This document shows, piece by piece, positions 1-11,500 of a DNA stretch of 64,000 nucleotides. The translations under genes were made by a program, and so were the position numbers. Positions within the stretch are counted from its first letter, which is position 1, and each line of letters starts with the position of its first letter. Source of the stretch: Strongylocentrotus droebachiensis (Eukaryota; Echinodermata; Echinoidea; Camarodonta; Strongylocentrotidae). The notes below the pieces were generated by a model. The model did not search any database. It was not told the DNA's origin and saw nothing but the letters and a program-made list of their open reading frames with translations. The stretch is taken from the NCBI GenBank assembly GCA_035222895.1, contig JAVYIG010002747.1:124001-188000 (forward strand), in the 5' to 3' direction.

Positions 1-131
1 TTGGCATTTTTTGTGTTGTTCTATAGTTTTACATACTTTATCAAAAATTAATAACTTTCTTATTGGTTATCCGATTTTTCTTCTTCTATTGAATTGATTT
101 GAATTGAAATTGAAAGTAAGTTATTTTTGCA

Positions 132-256
132 GTGAACTTGAACTCTAACGTCACCATCCGGAAGACGTTACCTAGTTTCGAGCCTGCTCCTTGTCTGAAC
201 CAGTTTGTACCTTACATTGTTAGCTGGATTACAGGTGCACGCCACAACGCCCCCCG
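132..256 (-). repeat. SINE-like fragment, copy 1
   Basis: This segment recurs at 33466-33573, with a short piece at 17705-17728. Read on the minus strand it has GTGGCGTGCACCTGTAATCC followed by AGCTAA, which resembles the 5' domain of 7SL/SRP RNA, and further on a B-box-like GGCTCGAAACT (GGTTCGAAACT in the other copy). A Pol III-derived SINE fits best. The 7SL origin is inference; a degenerate tRNA head is the alternative. Nothing else is recognisable in bases 1-131 or 257-313. Confidence 0.45.
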
Positions 257-313
257 TGGCCAAGTCAAGGCTACGTCACTCTTTATGCAAATTCATTGGA
301 TAGCGCGCGCGTA

Positions 314-1150
314 TGGCAAGCCGTTTTTATCATTTATACATATTTCTTGATATCAAGAATTCAATTCTTGATATCACGAATTCAATCCTTGATATCACGA
401 AATCAATTCTTGATATCACGAAATCGAATTCTTGATATCAAGAAATACCATTGCTGTACAACGTGAAATTATTTCTTGATATCACGAATTCGATTTCTTG
501 ATATCACGAATTAATTTCTTGATATCAAGAAATCGAATTCGTGATATCAAGAAATCGAATTCGTGATATCAAGAATTGAATTCTTGATATCAAGAAATGA
601 TTTTACGTTGTGAACCAATGGTTATTCTTGATATCAAGAATTTGATTTCTTGATATCAAGAATTCAGTTCTTGATTTCACAAATTCGATTTCTTGATATC
701 ACGAATTCATTTCTTGATATCAAGAAATCGAAATCTTGATATTAAGAATTGAATTCTTGATATCACGAATTGTTATAGTGAATGAGGAATTCTTGCATTA
801 GATTGACTTTCGACACCGCACCGCCTAAATTCCTGCTCAACTTTTGCGTTCACGACACATCTCGTAATGATTTTTTGCTCAACTTTTGAGCACGAAATCA
901 GAACAGGAATAAATGTTAAAACGGCGCGCTCAGGATGAATTCCTGCACAACTTTTGCGTTCGAAATCAGAAGAGGAATACATGATAAAAAGGCGCGCACA
1001 GTATGAATTCGTGCAATACTTTTGCGTTCGAAAGAATTTAATTCTTGATATCAAGAAATGAATTCGTGATATCGAAAAAATGGCTTCGTGATATCAAGAA
1101 ATGAATTCTTGATATCAAGAAATATGTTTAAATGATAAAACGGCTTGCCA
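314..1150. mobile_element. Fold-back DNA element with GATATC palindrome arms
   Basis: The ends are inverted repeats beginning TGGCAAGCCGTTTT, each flanked by TA (312-313 and 1151-1152), which suggests a Tc1/mariner-type TA target duplication. Inside lie many copies of a short palindromic unit centred on CTTGATATCAAG (about 345-770 and 1040-1125). The centre (about 780-1035) has two imperfect copies of a CAACTTTTGCGTTCG-containing module. No transposase remains, so it is non-autonomous. Confidence 0.7.
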
Positions 1151-1173
1151 TAACCAATTTCCCCACACACCGC

Positions 1174-1472
1174 CAGGCGCGTACGCAGGGGAGGGGGGGG
1201 GGGGAACCCCCCCCTTGGTATTTTGTATGTGTGTATTTTGGTGGAAAACTCCCCCCCCCCCCCCTTTGGGATTTTTTTTTTTTTTTTTTATACAATTATA
1301 CCAATGGCTGACCTAAAAAAGTTGACCCAACGGAGGAAAATGTCAACATTTTTTAAATTTTGAGACCCCCCCCCGCTTATTCAGCGGCTGGCTGAGTCGT
1401 TGCGAAATTTTCGGCCCGATTTAAAAATGTTAACCCCCCCCCCCCCTTGAAAAAATCCTGCGTACGCGCCTG
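1174..1472. mobile_element. hAT-like MITE
   Basis: Perfect terminal inverted repeats CAGGCGCGTACGCAGG are flanked by the perfect 8-bp direct duplication CACACCGC (1166-1173 and 1473-1480). An 8-bp duplication is the hAT hallmark. The interior is poly-G/C and AT-rich with no coding potential. Confidence 0.75.
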
Positions 1473-1689
1473 CACACCGCTGTTAATTATGTGTGCTTTA
1501 TATATATATTTCAGACCTCTAGTTCCGCTCATGCAAACTCAAGTTCCGCTCTTATTACTGTATGTGCATTATTGCACAGACCCGACCTAGTTCCGCTCAT
1601 GCAACATACATACATACTTATTGATATATTTATATAGCGCCTTTACATAAACATGCTCAAAGCGCTTTCAATTTCTAAATAAAACAGAA

Positions 1690-2003
1690 CAATAGACCAT
1701 TTTCGTAATGTAACCAAATTTAATGCACAAGTCTTTGTGAAGTGCCTCCATACAAATTATTTCATTAACCTGATAAGACTTTAATAGTATTTCAATAGAC
1801 AGAATGCAAACTGCATATATTAAGTGTTGCTAAGTAGGTCAAGCCATAATGTTTGTCCAACCTGGCAACAACTAATGTATGCATTTTGGATTCTGTCTAT
1901 TGAAATACTATTTTTCTTACCAGGTGAATGAAATAATTTGTATTGATGCACTTCACAAAGACTTATGCATTAGATTTGGTTACATTACGAAAATGGCCTA
2001 TTG
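1690..2003. mobile_element. Long-arm fold-back MITE
   Basis: The left arm from CAATAGACCATTTTCGTAAT and the right arm ending ACGAAAATGGCCTATTG are inverted copies extending over roughly 120-150 bp each, including the CTTCACAAAG and TTGAAATACTAT blocks. The transcript would fold into a near-complete hairpin. No ORF. Confidence 0.65.
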
Positions 2004-3177
2004 TTTTGCGCTCCAAGCGCATGAACTGTAACATTTGTTGTGTAAAGCTGCGTAAGGGTTAAACATTTAATTTGTAAATTGATAATTTGCTCAAATTGAG
2101 GCTCTTCGTTTATTAACACCATGTGGTGAGCGTTACTAAAAAGGCTGTTGATATTATTATTTCGTCACAAAAGAACCCGCTTATGGGGCGTTTAGAGGAA
2201 TTGAGGCTGAAGTATAAAGAGAAGGGAAAGAAAGAGATGATAATAGAATGAAGTTGTATTAATCAAGTACTATTCTTTCATTGTTGTGTACACCAAAAAT
2301 GAGGTGAAATAGAAAGAGGATAAGGGAACGAAGGAGTGATCGAGTTTGAGAAGGTTATGATGAGCAGAACGCAAAGTTGAAGAGGGGGAAAATGAAGGGT
2401 GTAGTTCTGAACAGCACTGTTGGTATTCCTCTGTGGAGTAGTTCTAAAACGATTTCCTGAACTACATTATATGATTACCCCCAAGTGCGATAAAAGTTTT
2501 TTGTGTCATACAGTATTCTTTCGTGAAAAGGAGTGTATCTGATACACTCCTGTGTAAAATGTGCGCACACAACTTACCCTTAGAAACGGGGAGATAGGCT
2601 ATATAAAAAAAAAAACGCCTCCCCCTATCTAAGATTCTGTGAAGACTGCAATATGAATCTAATAGGATATGAATTCCATATAATTATGAAATGTGATAAA
2701 TATTAAGATTTACGAGTAGATTTTCTTGATTTTTTTTTGCAATGTTGAGGATTTTTTTTTGTTACTTGGAATATCAAGAAAACTACATATATATAATGAG
2801 ATAATACAATAAAGATATAATATATGTTTTCTCTTCGTTCACCAAAAACATAATTTCAGTGAGGGGTAACCTTAAGATACTATGTAACAACAAAGTAAAA
2901 GTTTAATTTTACAGTAAGGCGCATATATTATGTATAGGTACCAGAACGTCATTTTTGTTTAGGCGAAACGATTATCTTGCATTCCATGTACCTCATTTAT
3001 CTATTTTGTACAGCATGAGTTTTTATTCATTTGGAAAACTGCTTTATTACAAACAGGTTATATATCTAAATCTCCGGATGTATTATGATACATAATATTA
3101 TTTACTTTATGCCTCATGTGTCATGTTATTACTAGAATAAAATAAATAATTTTTGTACTGTATATAATTTTCATTTT

Positions 3178-4120
3178 GTTTTGCTAAACTGCATTGTCAA
3201 TTGATTTATATGATATATGTTTACAAACATAATATTGATTTGTTATATTGCATTGTTTATTGATTTATATGATATATGTTTACAAACAGAATATTGATTT
3301 GTTATATTGCATTGTTTATTGATTTATATGATATATGTTTACAAACAGAATATTGATTTGTTATATTGCATTGTTTATTGATTTATATGATTTATATGAT
3401 ATATATTTACAAAAAGAATATTGATTTGTTATATTGCATTGTTTATTGATTTATATGATATATGTTTACAAACAGAATATTGATTTGTTATATTGCATTG
3501 TTTATTGATTTATATGATATATGTTTACAAACAGAATATTGATTCGTTATATTGCATTGTTTATTGATTTATATGATATATGTTTACAAACAGAATATTG
3601 ATTTGTTATATTGCATTGTTTATTGATTTATATGATATATGTTTACCAATAGAATATTGATTTGTTATATTGCATTTGTTATTGATTTATATGATATATG
3701 TTTACAAACATAATATTGATTTGTTATATTGCATTGTTTATTGATTTATATGATATATGTTTACAAACAGAATATTGATTTGTTATATTGCATTGTTTAT
3801 TGATTTATATGATATATGTTTACAAACAGAATATTGATTTGTTATATTGCATTGTTTATTGATTTATATGATTTATATGATATATGTTTACAAACAGAAT
3901 ATTGATTCGTTATATTGCATTGTTTATTGATTTATATGATATATGTTTACAAACAGAATATTGATTTGTTATATTGCATTGTTTATTGATTTATATGATA
4001 TATGTTTACAAACAGAATATTGATTCGTTATATTGCATTGTTTATTGATTTATATGATATATGTTTACAAACAGAATATTGATTTGTTATATTGCATTGT
4101 TTATTGATTTATATGATTTA
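3178..4120. repeat. 59-bp AT-rich satellite array
   Basis: About 15-16 nearly identical 59-bp units contain TTGCATTGTTTATTGATTTA and end in ATGTTTACAAACAGAATATT; a few units carry an extra 10-bp GATTTATAT. Unit 2 has only about one related unit at 20140-20190, so the array expanded after the duplication. Confidence 0.9.
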
Positions 4121-4403
4121 TATGTCTATAAAGAGATTATTGATGTACATCAATGAAGTTTAATAAATACAATACAAAAATACACGTGGAAAGGATTCTT
4201 CTCTAAATATATTCCATTTTCGCTATTTTCCAAGTATTTGCCTGTACTCGATTTTTCGAATTGTGTTTGACTCTTTATAGTAATGTAAATTTATGTTCGG
4301 TGTGTTGTCGGTCTGGTATTCTTTTTCTTGGTATAAAATACTCGAATTATCAACATGTAATTAAAATAAACTTATGAACTAAATGCCCGATGCTCTTCAG
4401 CTT

Positions 4404-4761
4404 TCAGCTTTGAAGAAACTTAATTTTGTAATTTGTAATGGGCATTCCCAACACAAGCCTTGCTTTCCGAGTTTCACGCCTCCTTCTGTTTTCTGAATTA
4501 CTTACTGCCCTGATCTCTTTGTCTTCCATATTAAACCAATAATGAGAATGAAATAAATATGAATTAATCTCAAATTCATTCTTCAATTTCAATGAGTCAT
4601 ATTTTGTCAGCGTACTTGTACTTTGTACTTAATTCCAACGATTGCATTGCATGACTTTGTTTTGGAACAGAAATCTATTTGTCGATGTCTATTTTTAGAA
4701 CATTTGACTTGTATTGGGTGGAAATACCCACTGGCAAATTCAATGTGAATGAAATTATTTC

Positions 4762-4805
<44 letters not shown>

Positions 4806-5515
4806 AGCCAGGACAACAACAGCAACAAACAATCAAGTCAATAGACTTTGTTTTATCGGTCTTATTTTTTTTAATAGCCAGAAATTGTTTAAAAAAAGGT
4901 AGGTTAAAGGTATAGACCAGTTCTGGTCATGCGATTGCGTTGTGACAGAAACGTTGTGGAATCGATCAGAAAAAGACATGATTAATTAGCATATAAGGAT
5001 TGGTGTGTACTGCAAGGTTCTGGAATCTTTACAATGATAAGAAATTTGGCCCAGTCTTGGTAAAATTACAAGCGCTGTACACAGAATGGGACTAGGCGAT
5101 ATATATCCAGGCCGGATCGATATGATAATTTACCAAATATATCAATTAGTAGGCGGTTTTTCGGCAAAATTTGTATAATCACGTATTAGTCAAAAGCATA
5201 TTCTTTCCCATGATTGTTAATAAGAGCTTCCATTTCATTTTTTGAGAGGGGGGCTTTTCCCAAACTGGTCTATACCTTTAAGGAGCGAGTGATCAAAACG
5301 TGGGAATCCCCGAAATCTTGCACAATCTGAAACCGAAACTGAAAATATATGCTTTTTAGGTGCACTTTATAATTAGTAGATGCTGTGTTGCATACGGATA
5401 ATGCTGACAGTAGCTTGACGAGTAAGTCATTGCTTACACTATCGTCACAAAGATAGATAGTATACTGATCGAATAAGTTGTTAGTTTCACGATTCGAATA
5501 ACTTGTTAGTTCATC
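4404..5515 (+). promoter_or_regulatory. Upstream block of gene A
   Basis: The sequence is shared with blocks upstream of copies B (22380-23265) and C (24289-25062). Common parts are GGGCATTCC...ACACAAGCC, the GACTTTGTTTTGGAA box, a (CT)n tract (4765-4803 here) and a proximal 60-70 bp with two ATCGAATAAC...GTTAGTT modules just before the ATG. Preservation next to each start suggests core promoter or 5' UTR. No convincing TATA box was identified. Confidence 0.4.
4908..5277. mobile_element. TTAA-type MITE, copy 1
   Basis: Inverted ends AGGTATAGACCAG and CTGGTCTATACCT are each flanked by TTAA (4904-4907 and 5278-5281), as in piggyBac/Kolobok-type elements. It is absent from the matching upstream block of gene C (about 24610), so it inserted after the duplication. 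A related 373-bp copy lies at 44009-44381. Confidence 0.7.
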
Positions 5516-8500
5516 ATGTCACATGGTTACTTCATTGACAGAGATACAATCGGAGTAGTATCGCAGTTTGGAGGTGCCTCTGGCTGGATAACTTTTGATT
5601 TTTTAAGAAACGTATTTTTCCATATCTCCGAATGTGGCTCATGCCCGTCCATTCAAGTTGGCGATGAGGTGATATTTGATTTGCATCGACACCCAATGGG
5701 AATCTTTGCAAAATATGTCCGGTTATCAATTTGGGATGGAGACGATAACGAGTCCGAGTATGACCCCGAGTTTGAGTCCGAGGAGGAACTTATTCAGCAT
5801 GGTGTTGCCGGAGTAGTGAAGCAGTACAAAGACAAACGTGGTTATGGCTTCATCCGAGTGAATGACACGTACAACAAAGTTTTTTTTCACATTTCAGCTG
5901 TTCCAGAGAAAAACATTGCAGTTGGAGATGAGGTGATATTTGATTTGTTTGAAGGACCAAAAGGGTACTTTGCAGAATCTATTGAGTTTCTGAATCTTGA
6001 TGGTGGAGATTCTGACTTTGAACCTGATGAAGCTGTCAACCAGGAGGCGCTCCTGCATTGTAATGTAACTGGCGTTGTGACGCGATATCTGCACAGACGT
6101 CGATTCGGGTTTGTAAAGGTGGATGCAACCTACAGAAAAGTTTTCTTTCACCTCTCTGAAGTATCGTACAATCCGGTTGCAGTTCAAGATCAAGTGAAAT
6201 TCGATTTGTACGTAGGGCCCAAGGGATACTTCGCAAAATGCATCAATTTTGTCAGTCCAGTTGTAGACGACAATGACTGGAATGAAACGCATTTCGGTCA
6301 AACCTGGGGGTCCCATGGCAGCAAAGATGGCAGCAATTCGGCAAAAGCACCACACACAGATAAGTTTACTAGAGGACATACGGCGCATGACCAACCACGT
6401 AATGGTGAGAGACCTAAACAAGTTTTGATAATTAAGATGTTTAGTTAGTTCACATCGGCTTAAAATGCGTCTTTCAAAAGTTTAAATCTTTTGCAAAAAA
6501 AAACAAAACAAACCTCACTTTACCAAACCCAAACACACATGTATGTGACTGTGGTACATAGTTTGTGGAATTTCCGGGCATGAGGAAGGGGGATCCTTGC
6601 TATCGAGAGGAGTGGGGTATATAGCACTACCGTTTATTGTAATGATATAATTTTTATTTTCCACTTCGCTTGTCTTTACTCATTTGCACGCATCAGTCCA
6701 CTTAATTTGAGTGTTTTTTGTTTTGTTGCTGCTGTCATGCAGTGTATTCCGGAAGTGTCGTTTAATATTCTTTATTGTTTTTTTAAAAATATAATCTCTC
6801 TGAGTATCGCAATATTTTCTGTTTGTCTAGGTGCCGGTCAGACATCAAACCATGACACATCGAGAATGTCAAGAGAAAAGGGCAACACGTTTTTCAAGTC
6901 AGCTCGTGATCAGGAAAGTGACAAGGGCAAATTAGATTGCTTCAAGGTAACGTACTAATGTTACTAAATGTACTGATCAGGCAAAGACCATGGAGGGGGT
7001 GGAAATCCGGCCCCCGGATAACCACCCCCAGTTAACTACCCCCTCGGACGACTACCCCCTGGGTTAAATAACCCCGGACAACTACCCGAGGACAACTACC
7101 CCCTAGGAGAACTACCCCGGACAACTACACCCGGGCAGTTTCCCCTTAGGACAACTAACCCCTAGGATAGTTGTCCGAAGGTAGTTGTCCTAGAGGATGG
7201 TTGTCGCAGGGGTTAGTTGCCCGGGGGTTGTTGTCCCGGGGGGGGGGGGGGTATTCGTTCTAGAGGGCGGTTGCCCTAGGGTGTAGTTGACTGGGCGTGG
7301 TTATCAGGGGGTGGATGTGCAGGGAGTAGGTGTCCTAGAATTGATAGATTCAATACATTTCGCTGTACCTGAGCGATGCAGATTTTATCATCATGTACTC
7401 AATAATGACATTGTATTTCCGACTGACCATTGTAATCAATATTTGTAATACAGGGTAGGCCTAATATGGTCAGAGAGGGAAGTGTTTGAAAAGTAAGCAT
7501 CGTTTACCTTTTGGTAAAATCTCGAAACAACTAAACCTGCCTGGCACTGAATAGATGAATTGCGTGAGAAGGAAGAATTTTGTAACTTTAAGTGTTTGCT
7601 TGATTTCTTACATTGAAGAGCAGTAAGGGAGAGCGGAGAGTGTTCGCCTTATTTCTGATCTCACTCTTCTGGAGCTGTCGTTTCATAGGAAGGAAGACCA
7701 TGCTTTTCTATGTATCAATGCATAAGCAATGTCTATCTGTTCGAAGACTAATATCCCATTCTCACTGGGGTCAGGCACATATATTTCAAAAGGGCAAAAC
7801 TGCCCCAACTGGTTCGTCCGTTTGACAGGGTAGGTATGCCCTATTAGGAAAACAATGATACATGAAACAAACATTCGTTTTAAAAAATCAAAAAGATTAT
7901 CTAAAATGAACTAGCGCTAACAAAAAATTCTGACAAAGGATGGGAACTAATGAGCTTAGTACACCAAAGTGTACTGCATGGGCATAGAATTGGTGATAAC
8001 ATTAGGAGGATTCACTCTTCCAGAACGTCACGTTTCAACTTCGCCTGAGGCAAACAAAGACCCAAATGCCTTTCTATTCAAATTTTGTTTTTCCAAAAGT
8101 AACTAGAGTCAACGAAATAACTGCCAACATAGTATGAAGAACAATAATAGGTTGTACCATGCTTACTGCTCGTAGAACAAGGGATGTTAACATTAAACGG
8201 ATTCTACAACTAACCATATCCACAACTATTTTCTTGACCTACTCTTTCAAACGGCCGTGTAGGCCATAGCAAATGAAATAATATAATTACATAAGATTTG
8301 TATGTCTGTAAAAAATAAGTATTTGTTAACACATTTAATAAATATACCGCTATAAACAAACAATTCAAATGAAATGCGCTTAAACATTGCTAACTATTTA
8401 AGTTGAATAACATAAAGAGTTACTATAACAACGCCTTAGGCCTTAATTGGCATCGTGTTACAACGCCTATTTAAAATGTTATATTACATATCATAACTTT

Positions 8501-11500
8501 CTAGGTTATTATTTCAATGATTTCTCACAAAACAAATTAGTAAAATCACATCTCGTGATTGGTAATGTTGGGAAGGAGAATGCTTAAAAAAAGAAAAAAA
8601 GAAGATAAAATGCTGAAGCCATATAGCTTGTTATATATCTGGAGATTATCTGGATTATTTCATATTTGTATATCTATCTTCACGTTAGTTGAATAGATGT
8701 TAAGGCAAAAAATAAAATATAAGCAACTTGTGATTTCAGGAACTGGATACATTAAAGGTATATAAAAACACTTGAGCTAACTTTGAATTCTTATTTTGTC
8801 TCTAAATCTGTAAGTGCAAAAGTACCATAATGAGTGTTCAATTATAAATCCTTGTGATGAGTAAATACAATGGCTTCGATTCATCTCTGGTTTCTTGTAA
8901 CATTGTGATTCCATGTGAGTAACATTCCATGTGCACAAACTTTTGTAAGTGGTTCTGTAAATGACTTTGAAAAGAAGAATTCCATATAATGCTGATTCTT
9001 GTGCAAGTCTTTCAACTTGAACTTTTAAATGCAGGTGATATTTACCCTAATCCAGGGCCAGATAATAATACATGTAATGCCATCCCGTATACACCTACTG
9101 TGACAGTGCTTCCTCTGAGCTCAAGTCCACATAACATGTATAAATAAGGGGGCTGTCGTATCATCAAGCAATCTGCTTACACTGACAGTCCTTCCTCCGC
9201 AAATAATTGTATAATATTTTATCATGCTTGAGGAAATTTAGTATTTATGACAGTTTATCATTTCGGTTTTGAAAATAACAATTTATGTATATGTATTTGC
9301 TTATTTATGATTCATTGTCAGAAAAATACTTATTGTACTTTATATTATTATTGTTATCAAAAAACTGTATGTTAATTTACATGAATGCGGAAGAAAATAA
9401 AATCAAAATCAAATAAGTATAATACAGCTGAGCTTTATCGTAGTAACTTGGATGTTAAATTTGTTCCTTTCTCACTTAATATTAGTACATTTGAAATGAC
9501 TGAAATCATGGATGTGTGTGTTATCTATAGGCCTCCGAGTGCCTCATCCTCTCTCAAGCAATTCATAGATGATTTCTCTTGTCTCTTAGACTACCTTCTT
9601 TGTAATAATTCTAGTTTGTTAATTGCATTAACATTCATGTTGATAATGTTTCTCCAAATACCAGGCTCTTCCTCGAAACTCTAAGTGCTTATGACCTTAA
9701 ACAACATATTCAGGTCCCAACACACATACATGGCCACACTCTGGACTTGCTAAATCACTCGCCAGTCAGATATACATACTGTGACAGATATAATGGTGGT
9801 GGATGGTTTTTCTGATCATTCTGCAATAATTTGTAAGTTGAATTTAATAAAACCTCCTGCTGCAAAGAGTGTGATCCACACACGTAACATTAAGTCCATA
9901 AATATTGTATCATTTATGGAAAGAAATGTATCACAGTTCGCCCTAACACAAAGTGGTACTGTCAAGGTATTGCAGACAAAAAACTCCAACATAGGAAATT
10001 GGAGCGCAAATGGCTTAAATCGGGCATAGAGTCTGATCGTGAGAAATATCAGAGCCAGCGTCAGTTAGAGCAGTTAAGTGTTCGCGCTGCCAAAACATCA
10101 TATAACTCTATGCTGGTTGAAAGCTGTACAAGTACAAGACAGCTTTTTAGAGTTGCAAATGTTCTTCTTAACAGAAGTAAGAAATCTCCCTTTCCTACTT
10201 ATGTAAATCTTGCAGATCGTGAGAAAAAAAGGAGCACTTCTCAGAATTGAATAGGGCAATCACCGTCAAGGGGGCACTTATCAAAAGTGAGGGGTGGGGG
10301 GGGGGGGGGGGAGTAGTGAACCCTTTTTTTTTGGTCCTCGGAAATTTAAAAATGTGCACCCCCCACTACCTGAGCGCCAGAAGGAGATCCGCCCCTGGTA
10401 CCCGGGAGGCCACCTTAGCTGAGGTATAATTTGCTTATAATCTACATGTATGTGTATTGTGGGTAATTGTTTTCCCTAGGTGATTGTTGGTTGACTGTAA
10501 TTCTATTTTTTTTTCAAAGAGTGCTCTGGAGTGTTACAAGAAAGCTTACACAAATTCTCAAAAGGATGATGATTTGGTTTCAGCGGCAAAGAACACCGGA
10601 ACTGTTTCTTGGAAGCTAGCTAAACTGAAGATGAATGCATGTTCTGATGAGCGAAAGGTTTGTAGATGCAGGGGCGGATCCAACCGGCGGCAAGGGGCCA
10701 AAGAAGGGGCCCAATTCGTTATAAAATATTTAGCGGCGAAACAGCCAACCGGTGAATAGGCGGGGGGGGGGGGGGGTAGTGAGCACTAATTTGTTTGTGT
10801 GTTTGCTCAACGAGGAGGGAGGGGGGGGGGGGAGAAGTGCCCATTAAAACAAAACTTAATACCCCCCCTCCCTTCGAGCACAGAAAAGGGGCCCGTCTTC
10901 TTAAAAAAAAAAAAAAACCTGCCTCTCGGGCCCCTTCTGGATCTGCCACTGTTTGACTGTAATCCTTGACCAAATACTCTACTAACCCTCCTCTACTAAG
11001 ACCAAAGTAACGCTTTAATATGGCTTGACCCACATTTTGTTCATCAGTCTAAACTTGGTACATGGAGATTATTACAGCACTTTCGAAGAAACCTTTTGCT
11101 CAGTCATCCATGGCAGAACAAATTATGAATAGGCTTACACTAGACAGAAGAAAGTTTTCAATCGTTTTTAATCATAACCTACCAAAGTTGGGTATATTTT
11201 TATGTGCACTGTACAAGAACCCATTATTATTATTAATATATGAAGCTACAATTGTTTAGCATGCTTTTTATACACGCAATGCTTACCTATTTTACGAAAC
11301 AGGTGATACACGCGTACTTTAAAGCGGCTCTGCAGCACTTTGGCACCGCTTACACGAAAAGGAACTGCATGGTCGAAGAATGGGGTAAACATCTTGAGAA
11401 GTCTATCAAGGAATGTCTAGATGACATCAGAACATGGATCGCACCAAGAAATGACGAAGGTACTCGAGTTTAATAAAAGTCTTGTCCCACCTAGTCGATA

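Noticed and set aside
340-770. CRISPR-like regular repeats
   Set aside because: The units are palindromic and contiguous without unique spacers, and the genome is eukaryotic.
5532-6421. Antisense frames over the CSD exons (also 25429-25965 and 26164-26514)
   Set aside because: They are shadows of the CSD coding strand and repeat wherever the CSD repeats.
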